From Puffinus mauretanicus (Eukaryota; Chordata; Aves; Procellariiformes; Procellariidae), in NCBI GenBank assembly GCA_023333565.1, contig JAJKFH010001941.1:992001-1056000 (forward strand): 64,000 nucleotides of DNA, given 5' to 3'. Made by a program: the position numbers and the translations under genes. The notes beneath the pieces are model-generated. The model saw only the letters and a program-made list of their open reading frames with translations, made no database searches and had not been told where the DNA came from. Shown here in pieces: positions 37,621 to 51,140 of the stretch. The first letter of the stretch is position 1, and each line of letters opens with the position of its first letter.

Positions 37621-38140
37621 CATCTCACGAGCAACATAAGAAGAGTAACCAGTGCCAGAGACTGGAGTGCCCATCTCCCAGTCTGCCATGCCCACGCCTG
37701 CGCCTGACGAAGGACCTCGTTGATTCAAACCCCAACCCATGGGGGGTTTGACCATAGCCTGGCCTCGGGCCTGGCTTGCCGGTGATGAGCGCCAGACCAA
37801 ACCCCATCTTGCTGCCTTGCGTGCCCCGCTTGACCTCAGGCCAGCCCCTCCGGTGATCTGGGCGCCAGGCACCAGCCCCAGGCCTGCCCCGCTCACCCTG
37901 CCTGGGCACTGTGGGATGGGAGCTCAGGCAGGGGCTGAAGGCCCCAGGCAGGTCCCGGGGCACCAGGGCCCGGGGGCAGCGGTGTGCTGGGGGCCCTCGA
38001 GGGGCTGGTCTCCTCGCGGTGCACCAATGGTCCTGGCAACATGTGCCTCCATGACAGGTGTTTGGGCTATGCAGGACAACTTCAGCTGCCCAAAGCCTGC
38101 TGCAGATGGAAACGTGAGAAGATAGGACTTCTTTTTTTCA
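37621..38140. repeat. GC-rich block with two diverged ~70-bp tandem units
   Basis: A GC-rich island starting beside the CR1 5' truncation point. Two neighbouring units share the order CCTCRGGCC, CCGGTGAT, GCGCCAG, then TGCCCCGCT: unit 1 at about 37763-37833 and unit 2 at about 37834-37902. A 9-bp inverted repeat (TCAAACCCC and GGGGTTTGA) lies just upstream at 37725-37751. Several frames of 100-128 codons cross it on both strands. They overlap and are explained by composition. It could be a minisatellite, a GC-rich retroelement end or a CpG-rich regulatory block. Confidence 0.5.
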
Positions 38141-41100
38141 GCCATGGGCACCAGCAACAGCTCTTAAAGGCCATACCTGTGTCCTGACTTGTAGGTTCCT
38201 CTGACCATTTTTCCATTTTCCACTAAAACCTCTCCGTTAGTAGATAACAGCAGGATGGAGACCAAGACACCAAAGGGGAAAAGTAACTAAACTGTTCACA
38301 TTTCATACCATTCTCTGTGGCTCCTGTTAATCAGACAGTGGAAAAAGAGCAGGGTAATTTGGACTGATGGACTGCAGATACAGGAAAATGACATTTTCAG
38401 AATACATACGGTTTTTTTCCGCTGTGTTTTATTACCAGGCTGCTTCAATAGAAAGCCAAACTTAGCTGTCACTATCAGAATTAATGACGATGATGCAATT
38501 TGAAACATAAAAAGATTTTAAATTTGATTGATCAATAATAGTATTGAATGTTCAATTAAGAAACCCCTGGTAAGAAAAAAATGTCCTGTGGGAGTTTTTG
38601 TTTTCCCAAAATATTTTAAATTCATCTATTAGTTCTATATTCTCTAGAATAGAAAGTTTTCAGATCTTTTTCTTTAGGAAAGTATTTTAATTACCAATAT
38701 TTTTATTTGTAATTTTGTAATATATAATGTATGCATTTACAATAAATAATGCAATTACAAATGCAAAGTTTAAATCCTTTGCCAAGATCCATTTACATCC
38801 ACACTCACCTCTTTCCTTCTGCCAGGGGAACCACGTCTCCGTTGCTCTTGGAAAGTGTCAACATCCAGAAGCTACACCGAACATGCTGTGATTCTGACCT
38901 CAGAGTTAGTTATTAGCTACAGTCTCTTCCCCTCACAGCTTTATCAACACAGTACAATACACACCGTGATAACTTACGATTGCTGAGGGCTAATTAAAAG
39001 GCACTGATATTTCTAGTGACGGTTAGACTAGATTATGTTCTCTTTTTCCTATCAATAGATTCTTTTCCCAACAGGCAGGAATATGACCATTACAGATAGA
39101 TATCATACACCTACTTGTAAGAAATCAGTTTACATCTTACTTATTTCTCAGCGAAGGATTTTTCGGTGTTGCAAAATAGTGAGCAATGCATTACATTTAC
39201 TGCACAGGGAGAAAAGGTGCAGAGCTACTTATCCTGCTGATCTGAGTCATATTATAACTAGGTACGGTAGGGCTGGGCCCTATTTTTTTTTAAACAATAT
39301 GCAATAGATTAGGGGCTTGCTTAGCTATTCTTCAATCATTAACACTATACCTATCGAATTCTCTGTGCTTACCAAAATCCGATAATTGCGGATAGCATTA
39401 GTTCTGCATCTTTGGAGAACGGCCAGCACAGATTCTAATGAAATAAGCCGACCATGCAACGAGGGATTTAGGAAGTACTGCTATGCTGCCTACAGTGACA
39501 TTTTATTACTGATTAAATAATCTCTGAATCTCACTGTTCTGCAGCATTTTGTAACCTTGCAGTAGCTAGATTCAAATACTTTACAAAAATAAGAATAATG
39601 TGATTCTCAGAGGGTCTAATCTTTTGAAAATGGAGTCAAGTGGTTCAAAACCAGAAGCTCGTTAGCTAGCTCATTGCAAATTGTATTAAGGCTGGATTCA
39701 AGCTGTATATGCAGAATGTCTTTGAAAGCATATAAAGTAAATACATTCAGGCATATGCATTTTGAAAATTAGTAAACTCATTCAGTAATATGAACAATGT
39801 TTCACACTCATGCTGCATAGTCTCTGCTGATTTTTTTTGAAGGTTTCTAATTGGAGTTTTAGGCTGGGGTCCTGGCTATGTGAAAGACTATTCCTCCCTA
39901 CAAGCCTCACTTCTATTGTATCTCTGAACCACTACAGCAACCACAGTATTTCTACTCTTTGTCCAAAATTTTACACTGTCTGTATGGTCAGATCAGGCAG
40001 CCCCCCTCCTTACAACAGAAGGATGCCACAGTCAGAGCCTTTTCTGTAAAACAACCCAGAGTGTGGCACTGTTCTGCAGAGCCCATAGCATGCTGCCATC
40101 CGTCCGCCTTGCAGAGCTTCTCTTTCAGATGGGATGGTCCCCAGCATCACAGTGGATCAGGGATAGCGACTTCTGTTACCTACGTAATTTAATTTAATTT
40201 ATGCACAGACTTTCTTGATGGGATTGATTACAGGGCAATTCACCTGGACTGAATTTCTCTTGAAATGCATGTGTCTTAGAAGATCTCAAACAAGCACCAA
40301 GAGCTGCTGCAGTGGCCTCCTTTCAAGAAATGCAGTTCTATAAATCAATAGTAAGAAAAGAACTGGAGGAAAATGTAAGATCTCAGCATCACTAAATAAA
40401 CTAACCAATCAAATCAAAGTTACCCAATCAGTTTAAAAATCAGTCTTGCCATCCTATGAATTCACGCACTACTGTGCTTAAGAAGTATCAGATATTTTCA
40501 GCAGCATAGGTCTCAAGAAGAACAACGTATATTTTACTCCAGGGGAAACACAGTCCACGGTATTAGTGTTACATTTCAATTTACTAAAGGTTCCTTGGGA
40601 TCCCAAAAGATCTGTCATTTCGAAAGTGCTCTGTAAGACCAGGAACTGTGTTGAAAGGCCTGGTGTGCACACTGGAGAAAACGTTTGGAGATTCTTGCAA
40701 ATAAACTGGCACAGGACTTGGTAAGACATATTCTTTGACTTTTTTTTTTTAAAATCAGATTTTAAGTATACTTTGATATTACACTGTCCTAGGGATGCAA
40801 TTACAATGTTTGAGTTTTGGTGACCTGACTGATTTGCAAATCTTGATGCCGACAAAATGCAATCTGTCCTCAGAAAAGACAGCATTATTTAAAACATTTG
40901 GGAGGAATTTTACTGTATTCATTACATAGACTCCTTCTTAACCATAACTATGACTTTCTGGGACTTCTTGTCATATTTATCGTTCTTACCAGGAGTGAAT
41001 ATGGTTTGTATTTAACAGTTATGATGAATAGTTTTTATGCATCACAGCAAAACTTGGTATTTTAAATTTATAGTTGCTTTGAATTGGAATAATGAAATAT

Positions 41101-41924
41101 TCATTACATTTTCACAACAAAAAGTTCTTCTAACAAATCATTCACTCAGTTCATTTCGTATACTAATTTCATGTAGGTCTAGAATACAAATTCTGTGCAG
41201 AAGGAGGAGCATTACCACACAACAGGCAGCTGCTTACCAAACATTTGGAATCTGAGTATTTGAAGAAATAACGTGACTTTAATTATTTTTTCCTCGTAGG
41301 CTGGGGTGGAGTCATAAATTCTGTGTTTGGTAAACACTGCTTAGACTCTATAAGTTAATGGTATTTTTGTAAGCAGAAAATCAACACTCCTTGCTCTGCT
41401 CTGCATCACTGCCTGTATCCATGAAAAGCTGATATGAGCTCTCATAATAAGTTTTAACTGACAATATTTTGGCACGTTTATCAGCTTTAGACCTATTTAA
41501 AACACATAGGTGCTTTGTTTTACCTGTGCATCTCTGGTTTAACTTTGCTCCAGATATCTTTTCATAGCAAGATGAATCACCATAGAATATAGTCTTATAT
41601 GAAAATATGGAATAAATGGTTTACCAACCTCTGAAAATACAGGTCAGGGTTGAACATTGCACTGCTTGGCTTAGTCTTCAACAGTCCATGGGAAGCTGCT
41701 GACTTTTTCCATATCCGTCCAACCAGGGATGCCATGCTGGAGTGTAGAGGGAATATTACATCTCCCTGCTTCAGATTTTCACCGCTGGTGGTGGCCAGGC
41801 TAGTCACAAACAAACAAACAGCAGAGTCATCCACATTCCCAACAGTTGGTCACCACTTCAGTTTAGCCATTGATTTCAGTGGCTGGAGAGGAAACGTACA
41901 AAGCCTACACTAAGTCTGTTGCAT
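38141..41924. other. non-coding, no gene recognised
   Basis: AT-rich, with nothing recognisable. The longest frame is 135 codons at 40478-40885 on the minus strand; it is Lys/Ser/Leu-rich, has no domain, and I treat it as chance. Confidence 0.5.
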
Positions 41925-41954
41925 TTTAATCACCACACTTTTGTGGTGATTAAA
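41925..41954. repeat. perfect 13-bp hairpin with 4-nt loop
   Basis: TTTAATCACCACA, loop CTTT, then TGTGGTGATTAAA. The stem is uninterrupted, and the left arm contains CACCACA (TGTGGTG on the other strand, Runx-like). No T-tract follows, so it is not a Pol III terminator. It is outside any recognised element. Confidence 0.75.
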
Positions 41955-44900
41955 CATGATGATAGTCAAAGCCACAATAATTGATGGCATATATTTTTGT
42001 TGGTAGGATTGATTTAGGAAGGTTAAACTTTGAAACTTCGATCAAGGTTCTTCACCAGAAACTTGCATGGATCAGTGACTGATTTACCAAAGTTGCTACC
42101 ATTCTGGAATATCGTTCAACTAGGAAATTTAAGATGCATACTTGACAATAGACATAGCTCCTAGTTACCATTTAGTAAGAGGACTAGAGTTGCATATGAA
42201 TTACAATTTCTATATTTAATTAAATTTTATTAATAACAAATTTTCTATATTTTAAGTCAGACAGTGAAAGATAAAATCATCTGTTTAAATTCCAAATGAA
42301 CCCAATGTCTGTTTTCCTACCAAAGCAAACAACAAAGGTTTCATTTTGTGGGTTTTCATTTTACTTTTAAAGAGTTTTCCAAATTAAGTTTAGGCAAATA
42401 TTGTGATGAAATTACTTTTCATTAAAAATCTAAATTTTCTATAAAGGATCAGAATCAAACCAATCTATTTCCACATTTTCTTCAGACTTTTGCCTGGTAT
42501 GGTTCAGCAATTCTAAAGGGGTAAGTTGTTCCAATCATCCTAAAATTTATACAATTTTTTAAAATGTTATCATGACTTTTGAAAATATGCTCATGAAAAA
42601 TTTCTCTACCATGATGAGCAAAATGTAGCCTGAAATGCATTTTTCTTAATTTTTCATTATGTGTTCTCTCTTTTTAAAATCAATACAAATTAGAAGTCTG
42701 CAAACTTTTCAGTACAGGACTCCATCTTTCTTCCAAAGTCCTTATACTTCTGACTATTCTGTGGCTACATAATGAATGTAACCAAAAAAAAACCAACCAA
42801 CCAAACAAACAAACAAAAAAACCAGAATACATTAATTTAATTTCTGTGATGCAAATGTTTTTAAATCTGAATTGTGATTTCAACACTTTAATGTGACTGT
42901 GCAAAAATCAGGCTATGTGTTTGATAGATTTGTTGAAGACAGAGCCTGACCAATATCCCTTTAAACAAATCCTTAAAAGATCAACATTAATATCAAATGC
43001 AGACAAAGAAGTGATTCCAGCCACAAGATACCAGAAGAAAAGAGAATGGAAAATTACCACTGTGGATTCAAAAGGCAAAGGAAGTGCTGAGAAAAATAAA
43101 TATAAGGTTGTTAATTAAGCCAGTAAAATAAGGGGGAGAGGTTACATAGAAGAAATTAAACTAATTCTGAAGCATAAACGCAGAGATGAAACTGGAAATT
43201 CCATCATTAGACAATAGAGTATGCAAGAACACAACCCTTAATCTCTGCCGTTTCTTCAGTATAAACAAATCTGCTGGTTGCTAACATTATTGCTGAAAAC
43301 AGATCTCATCAAGTTGTACACAGAGAATAAGTTTCATCTTTTGGAAATAAAGCTATTACTTCCATTATACCTCTTTGTCCAGGAAACCTACATTTAAGTC
43401 CAGATTGAAAACAGTCAAAGACACAGTTTCTTATTAAGTAGTCAACAACCTTAAGGCACTGCTTTCTCTAAAGCCTTAAATAAAAAAAAGTAAATAGGGA
43501 AAGGGGTCCAGAAGGCAGGATCTAATGTAATTTAAAACTGGAATTACATCAGCAGTTTCAAACAGATGGCAGAATGTAGAGATAAATGTGTTAGCTCCTT
43601 TAGCTTATTTGGTCTCTCCATTGTTTGCATCATTAAAAACAGGAATAGTTTACAATTTAAAAACATACTGTGTATTATACGTTGGAAAAATGGACACGCA
43701 CCTACTGAGTGGAAGGAGGTAGGATTAAATTAATTTGCCATACTTTAATGTACAGTATCTGGGATGCTTTAGGCAAGTCTGCAAATAGGTTTCCTAGGAA
43801 ATGAGATGAACAAAAATATAATGACCTTGAAATTATACCCCCAAATGTCCCAAGTATTTAGCAACCTGGCTCAGAAGTGGTAATTACATAAAAAATACAA
43901 AAGACCCTTAATTGCTTCAGTTATAGTGTATCTAGGCAGGTCAGTTACTGTACACAGCTGCAAAAAATGGTACGTGATTAATAGGGGGTTGCTTATGATA
44001 GCGCTAACTAGCTAGTGTATAGTGCAAAACACTCATTTCTTTTCCAATTAAAGAAAAAAAATCTGGTTTTGATTAGGCTCTTCAGAAGGTCTAAGACTGT
44101 AGCAGCAAAATACTCCACTCTCACGTTGTTAAATGTCTTAGTCAAGGATCCAGCAGCATATATTCATGAAAACCAGAAAGGTTTAAATAAAATACTGGGG
44201 TGAAAATGCTGCAAATATCAAAATAAGACACTTCAGACCATTCTAGTTATTCTAGTTTGCTGACTGTAAAACTAAAGGGTAAACCAGTTCAAATAAATAA
44301 GACCGATACAGGTGCATCTCCAGAGCTGGAACCAGGCACCAACATTTTCTGTGATTCATTAAACTGCAATTAATCATTCTTTCCATGTAGCTCTAAATTC
44401 ATTCCAGCAAAGTCTGAAGAAGGAAGCATTCAAAAATCACATAAGACAACTTGCAACGCTTCAACATAGTATGGCGGTTCCAAGAGATCCGGGAGAAACA
44501 CTGAACTGTATGGAGAGCTCTCCACATTTGTGAACTTCTTGTGGTTCACCCATCAACAGGTTGGGAAAAATGTGCCGTCATGATCTTTGGAGCATTGCCT
44601 GAAAAACACGCCCTGCAGATGAGTTGCTAAAACGGACCCTGCTCAGATCAGCGTGTGCGCATATTGAAAGTATGACTGGGTCCACTGTGATTCTAGAGCT
44701 TGACTGTCCCTCTGGGCGTGCTCCCAGTGCACCCATGGGCTCTCCTGAGCTCCGGGCATGACTCCATCTAGGTGTGGAGAGGGGGAGGGACCAGGAAGCA
44801 GGAGAGGGGGCACAAATGCAACCATCAGTGGGGCTGAAATCCAGAAAATCTGCGGGTTTCCTCTTTTCATCTCTCAGGAGAGGCATGAAACTTAACACTG

Positions 44901-46710
44901 ACAATTCAGTCTTCATTCCTGGGTGTAACATTCAACACTTCACAGAGGTGGATAGAGCAGCTTGCTCAGGCATTTGTTAAGGATTCTCCTTGCAGATCTC
45001 TCCATATCTTGGCAAACTTGGTTCATGTGTCTGAGGTTACCACGACAGCTAGACAGCGATGATTTTTTACATAGCAAAAGCTGAGAGTCCAGGAAATGAA
45101 ACAAAACCTTCAAACAAATACTGTTGTGACAAATGGGCTTTTAAAACTGTTCTCCAAATCTTGGTCACCCCCACAACCTTATCTTCACCTGGGAAAAAAG
45201 TTAACAGCTGTTTTTCTAATTTCTGGTGTGCACGCGTGTGTATAGTCACACACATTGAATTTAAATCCTGCCCAATTTGTAGTTTTCAGATAGAGTAACA
45301 GACATTTTTTAAAGCCCTTAAAACGATCATGTTATTCCCTGGCAGAGAAGTAAATTTAAAGGCAAAACGGAATTATTCTGCACCATGATTTGATCGTTAA
45401 TGTTATCCTGCATATTGAGTGTGATCAGAAAGCACAGCATTAGATCAAGCACTGGGAAAAGAGGCCTGGGAATAGATTTTCAGAAATAAATATAGACCTG
45501 CATTCAGCTTTGCTTATCACTGGGATCATGGAAAGTGATAGAGGAAGACTTGGGATGCATAGAAGTAATGCAGCTTTGGGAACTCCTGGGAAAAATCCTG
45601 AATTATCTCACCAGGAAATCCCTCTTGAAGTCTCACTGAAGCCGTCTGTGGCAAACCCCCTCCACTGCCCTTAAAAAGGTGCAGTTTGCCAAGCTCTGTG
45701 GCCACTTGGCTCTGCTATTGTGTGTTCATTGTGTGCCCACATCTTTTTCCTGCCCAAGTCTCCTTGTGCTTTAGAGAAGAGAACAGGCTAAACTCTCCAG
45801 CAGATTTTGGATTTGGTGCTCTATAATCTCGTCTTTGGGATCTATGCAAGGACCAGCCAAAATCTCACTTGCAGAAAGCAGAATTTGCTTACACCGAATG
45901 GTCTAATTTCCTTCGAGGGTCTGAGTTCACATGTTCAAATTCTGTGTGGATAATGATTTGCAACTGATGTCTTTCCTATATCATTCCTACTATAGATTAC
46001 CACTCACCAGATCAAAAATAAAATTTTCATTTTTTAGAATTGAAATGCAGAACAGAGAGGGTATCCCCCCAAGAGAAATTTGCACAAAACAATATTAACT
46101 GCAAGGCAGGTCAAATGTTCACTGACACATCTTGACAATGTCCCTTTTCTTTACATTGACTCTATTTGATTAAACTGATTGAAATGCATTTCATACTTGT
46201 GCTTTGTCAGTCTATATTTTGGGCTTCATGAACAAAATGATACTAGATTGACTTACCCAGATACTTCACAAAGCTTGTCATGTTGAATTAATTAATGTTG
46301 CTTGTACAGCGTGAGAATATGGAGATTCATCTTTTCATTTCTGTATTTGCTTTGTAACCACGTAAGGGGATGATAAAACATTACATTGGTAGTTTATAGA
46401 CATTTTAAATGTCTTCATTTCTTTAGAAACATACAATGGAAATATTACAATAATTGTCACGCACATTATGTAACAGTTACATAAAAACAGAAATACTACA
46501 GCAGAAAGCAAGAGTAGTAATGAATAAAGCTAACTATGCTTTCTCTTTTTTTCCTTCCTTTTGGTTAATGGATGGTGCAGAAACTGATCATTCATGCAAT
46601 TACTCTTTAGAAACCTGAACATAGAAAATTTGACTAAATCTCCAAAGTCTTGGGAGGAGATTTTCTACTGAAGTCTTGCGATATTGATAGCGAAGTCCTC
46701 GGCGGGCCGG
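41955..46710. other. non-coding; A-rich simple repeat at 42783-42822
   Basis: No gene recognised. A CCAACCAACCAAACAAACAA-type simple repeat lies at 42783-42822. The block 44578-44870 is moderately GC-rich, with frames of 75-117 codons on the minus strand that overlap one another and look fortuitous. Confidence 0.5.
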
Positions 46711-47029
46711 GAGGGGGCGGGAGGAGGAAAGCAGAGGGGAAGGGAGGGAAAGGGGGGGAGAGAAGAGGGAGAAAGAGGGAAGAAAGGAAGGAAGAAAGAA
46801 AGGAAGGGAGGGAGGAAATGGAGGAAATGGAGAAGGAAAGGGAGGAAAGGGAGAAGAAAAGGGAGGAAAGGGAGAAGGAAAGGGCAGGGGGAAGGAAGAA
46901 GAGAAGATGTGAGAGAAGAGAGGAAGGAGGGAAAGGAGTAAGGGAGGAAAACAAGAAGGGAAGGACGAAGGGAAAGGAAAGGAAGGCAAGGAAGGGAGGG
47001 AAGGAAGGAAAAGAAAGAAAGGAGGGAAA
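46711..47029 (+). repeat. ~320-bp polypurine (GGAA/GGGA-rich) tract
   Basis: The plus strand is almost entirely purine, made of GGAAGG, GGGAGG and GAAAG words with only a few C or T interruptions. The stretch 46733-46818 is purely purine. It keeps frames open on both strands (161, 133, 129 and 127 codons at 46600-47135), but the products are low-complexity Lys/Glu/Arg/Gly or Phe/Leu/Pro/Ser runs and are not genes. Such mirror-like tracts can form triplex DNA, stall polymerases and vary in length. Confidence 0.95.
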
Positions 47030-50000
47030 TATCAAAGGAGAAGAGCATAGGTTACAGATTGTAGAAGGAATGACGTTTTCAACTCAGCACCCAGAACTGA
47101 CAAGACGAACTTTTTCAGGCAGCCCCATATTATGAAAATTAGGCTACAGGTTGGAGCCAATAAGTCCAAGGAAGAATATGACAAATAAAGTACAGCTGTG
47201 CATCATATTTGTAATAATGTAGCTTAATTAGAAAGTGATTAGAAAGCATAATGGTTATCAAATGATGCTTATGCCAGAGATGCATTGCAACTCATCTGCA
47301 AGTGCTATGAGACCCTTGCTTCCTCACAGCAACTTAGATGAGATTCCCCTGTTAGAGGCAAGCTGCCAGTTATTTCTTATTGTGGTAAAATGCTCAGTAA
47401 TTTAGTATTGATAACTTCCTTTCTGCTAAGTTCATAATATTATCCTGCTTATGTATTTCTTTTATCCAATATTCATATAGCATCCGTTTGCTCTGGGCCA
47501 TGACTGATATTTTCACTAAAGTGCTTTTCAGGTAAGTTATTTGAAATACTTTCCTCTTCTGTAACTGGGTCTTTGAGCTTACTTGATTGCTGACCTATTT
47601 GGTCCAACAGCTGAAAACACTCGCAAATGCATAATCCCTGACTGAGATGGAATACAACTTTTGTAAGATGTCCAGTATTGGCTTACAGATTTCAAGTGAC
47701 AGGAGCAAGGTTCATGTCTAGGTAAGTAGTTTCCAGGGGTCAGCTAACCACACCAAGAAGTAGGCACATCATTTCTAGCTTGATTTGTCTACATTTACTT
47801 TCCAGAAATCTCATTTCTGCCATTTTCTTTAGTGTTCAACAGCTCTTGTGTACCATAAATGAGTCTTCTTTTAAGCTTTTTTTTATAGAAACTAAATAGC
47901 ATATTGCATCAGTCACACTTACATAGGTTTTACAGACTTGTAACTCTTTTCTGAACTCTTTCCTAATGACAGGCTGTTTGGTGTGTAGAGACTGGATAGG
48001 ATTTTAGTGGCAGTTTCCTGAAGGCAGTACCACCTTCTATTGCTACTTGACAGCCTTTTTTACAAAGCATGTAGCCGGACACCACAGAAGTTCACATTCA
48101 GCTGTTTATTCACTTTACATTTGAGTCTTTTGCAGAGTCACCACTTTCCAGATTATCCTTTGTGCACATATGAGGTTACTCTACTTCTGCCCGTATCGTT
48201 TGAGCAGACCCAGCCCAGACATCCGTATTGTTCTAATAACCAATCAATCCTTGCTCCTATTATTATTTTCCAATCTGTATCTGCAAAATGGACTAACACC
48301 ACACTCACATTTTTGTCCAGATGAATGCACTGGAACTACTCAAGACAGCTCCCAATGGTTCACTGTTACGAGTGCCCCCTGATGATTTTGATTACCCATT
48401 GGCAGTATTAGGATGAAAACAGAACAGGAGTGTTGCATGTCTGTGCAGGCGTTGGGAGACTGTTACTCCACTCAAAAACAATATATATTTGCCGTAGTCC
48501 AGAGGGTCCTTTACAGGACCAATTGTGCCCAACTATTCTTCTGATGGCTGCTAAGTTGTACTCACACAGTTCACACTTAATTTCTTAGGTGGATGAAGAT
48601 ATTTGTTCACAAACAGGATAATTTCTTATTTCCTGAGTCTTTTTTATTCATTGTTTAATATTTACCTCCATTAAAATCTTTATCTTCGTTTAAATTATTT
48701 GTAAAACAGTCACATAAAAAAGCAGGCTACAAACGATTCTCCAACAGTCAGAGCAAATGTATCATGAGTAGCTCCCATGTGTTCACATCAACTACCCATC
48801 AGTCAGCAACCCACAGGAAACAAACAGTTCGATATATAATGAACAATATTAATTTATATGTTGCAGATGAATGTCTGTGACTGCTTCTCAAATAATAGAA
48901 CAGGAGTGAGTTTTGTGCAAATGAATAATTGAACCAACCTTGCTATCTTCAGTACAGACTAAGTTAGTTTAGACCAACCTCGTTCAGCCAGAATGACAGT
49001 ACTTAATGGAATACACATCATGCTGCATAGTTTGCTCAGCCAAAATTGTCTTCTACTTGAATTGGCCAGTGTGTATACCACAGAGAAGCAATGCCAATTA
49101 CTTCCTGGTGGAATCTCTAGAAAGGTTTTGGAAGACCTGAGGATGCACAGAAGTTACAGTGAAAGCGGAGTAACCATGAAGTCATTCCTGCAGTCAAAAT
49201 ACTGCGTAGTTTGTATGGTATGTTTTTGCATTGTCCAAAGCGTAAAGGAAATTCCAGCTTAAAACTGTGTAGGCAGTCTGCCTGCCTTCAGGATGTGAGA
49301 GGTACTATTGAGTTTTTGACTTTCCACTGTCTATTATAGTGAAGTGTAAGAACAGGAAGTATAAAATTATATACCCTGGTAACTGGAGGCACCAGAAGGA
49401 TATAGCACAACAAAACCACCAAAGAGCACCTAAGGTGAACATGGGGGAGTCACATGGGTGTGGCTGGACTTCCCCCATCTTGTCGCTCTTTTCTAGTCCC
49501 ATCAAGATTTCACCCCCCTGTCCCTGACCATCAATATTAGCACCAGCAGGAAAAATGCTTGGTGTCAAAAATTGTTAGCAACTGAATACAGTAGAACTTG
49601 TTATTCAATATCAGATGTGAATTAATTGGATCATATTGTAAACAAACTTGAGAAGGTTGCAGATTTGGTCTGTCTTCACTGTATAATAAGAACCAAAGCT
49701 CATACATTGTGAGCAACTCACTAGGATACTTGCTCCGTGCAGCAGCTAAACAATTGGTTTGGCATTTTCAAAGGAACTTAACTGGTTGCCATGCCTCTTC
49801 AATGTAACTATATTAAAAATATACTTATCTATATTTGTAATGTGTTAAATACTTTCATATTTCGTGTTACATTTAGGCTTTCTTTCTGTGATATTGCCAA
49901 TGTCAATGAAGGATGGATTTCAGTAAACTGTCTGCTGCTCCTGGATGTAGATGTAATATATGTAACTGAAAATGAAATTTCAGATTTGTTTCACGAAGAC

Positions 50001-51101
50001 AAAATACATTTCAGTTTTAAATCTTGATGTTAATGTTATAGCCAAAATGGATGAATTTTTCTCCTAAGTCATAAAAGACGAGTTAATAAATTGGTCAGTC
50101 TCCTTGCTCAGTTAATATAGCAGAGAGAGACATTCTTAAGAAACATTGGTATAATGTCAAGTGGAGTTTATATCTGGAGTTTGCATTTTTAAAAAGATAC
50201 ATATTTTTCTCTGTAGAAAACTGTATTTTACTGCAGAAAACAACAGCTGTTTTTTGTGCAGTTTCTTTGAGACTTGCTTAGTTCCCATTATTTTCAATGG
50301 AGATGAATATGTATATCTGAGGAAAGAAAGAAGGGAAAAAAGAGCATTTGGTTTTGAGTGTCTGCATAACTCCAGCTTATTTTCTTAGTACAGCTGAATC
50401 TACTGGTGACTCTTGGTAGAAGTTGGCTTTTGCTCGCACTGAATACACAGCCCCAAGGACACTTTTGTCTGGTACTTGGTGGATGACTGAAGTGATGGAG
50501 TCAAAAGCCTTTGTTCTGTGGGACATAGTTTGGTAGGTGGAAGGGTGGAAGAGAGCCACTTTATCGGCAGTATCTGTTTATCTTGTTTTGCTGTATTTCC
50601 CAAGCTAACAAACTCTTTTCTGGTCGTGTGTGTGTCTGCCTCTTCAGAGGGCTATGAGAGATGTTGTTTTCCAGTCTTTTAAAGCAGGAAAGAGGAAAGA
50701 GAGAAGTAAGTTATTTCTCAAGAAAGACCTCTCAAGCTTTTTTTGTTGATATAACACACTCACAGAAGATTCTCAGTAGTGAAATATTACCTGCTTTGCT
50801 CCTGTCCACCTTTCCAGTTAAAGCAATACTGCATCTAAACTCCTGCTTCAGTTAGCTAAACCATGGCAGACCTGCACCTGCATATCAGCAAAAAGTATAT
50901 TAAAAAGAACAGGCAAATGTGTTGACTCTCTTCTCTTTGACATTCCTTTTTTCAAACCTCTTTTGATAGTTTCCTCCCAGAAAGAGAGAGAGTGTGTGCA
51001 AACACTTGTTCTCTCCATATCAAGCCTGACTGAACAATTTCTCTGCTATTCTGAGCTTCTGGTGAACTGAAAATTACCAGCTGTACTGAATTGTGACAAA
51101 C
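47030..51101. other. non-coding, no gene recognised
   Basis: Ordinary AT-rich sequence. Frames of 94, 89 and 87 codons at 48040-48324, 48993-49262 and 49305-49568 show no family features. No LINE fragment was recognised here. Confidence 0.5.
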
Positions 51102-51140
51102 AATGTGTGTATGTGTGTGTGTGCGCGCACACATGTGCAT
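51102..51140. repeat. (TG)n/(CG)n/(CA)n alternating purine-pyrimidine tract
   Basis: GTGTGTATGTGTGTGTGTGC passes into GCGCGCACACATGTGCATG. It is strictly alternating over most of its length with a CG-rich centre, the classic sequence type for left-handed Z-DNA. Probably also a polymorphic microsatellite. Confidence 0.85.

Noticed and set aside
37104..37637. 177-codon minus frame as a host gene
   Set aside because: Its sequence follows the CR1 ORF2 C-terminal region in order, so it is a LINE relic.
37591..38157. Several 100-128 codon frames in GC-rich DNA
   Set aside because: They overlap on opposite strands in a stop-poor GC-rich block, with no family features.
40478..40885. 135-codon minus frame
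   Set aside because: AT-rich context, no domain, no exon signals; length is within chance for a 64-kb window.
46600..47135. Four or more frames of 85-161 codons on both strands
   Set aside because: They are translations of a polypurine/polypyrimidine tract: low-complexity Lys/Glu/Gly or Phe/Leu/Pro/Ser runs with no domain, open in several frames at once.
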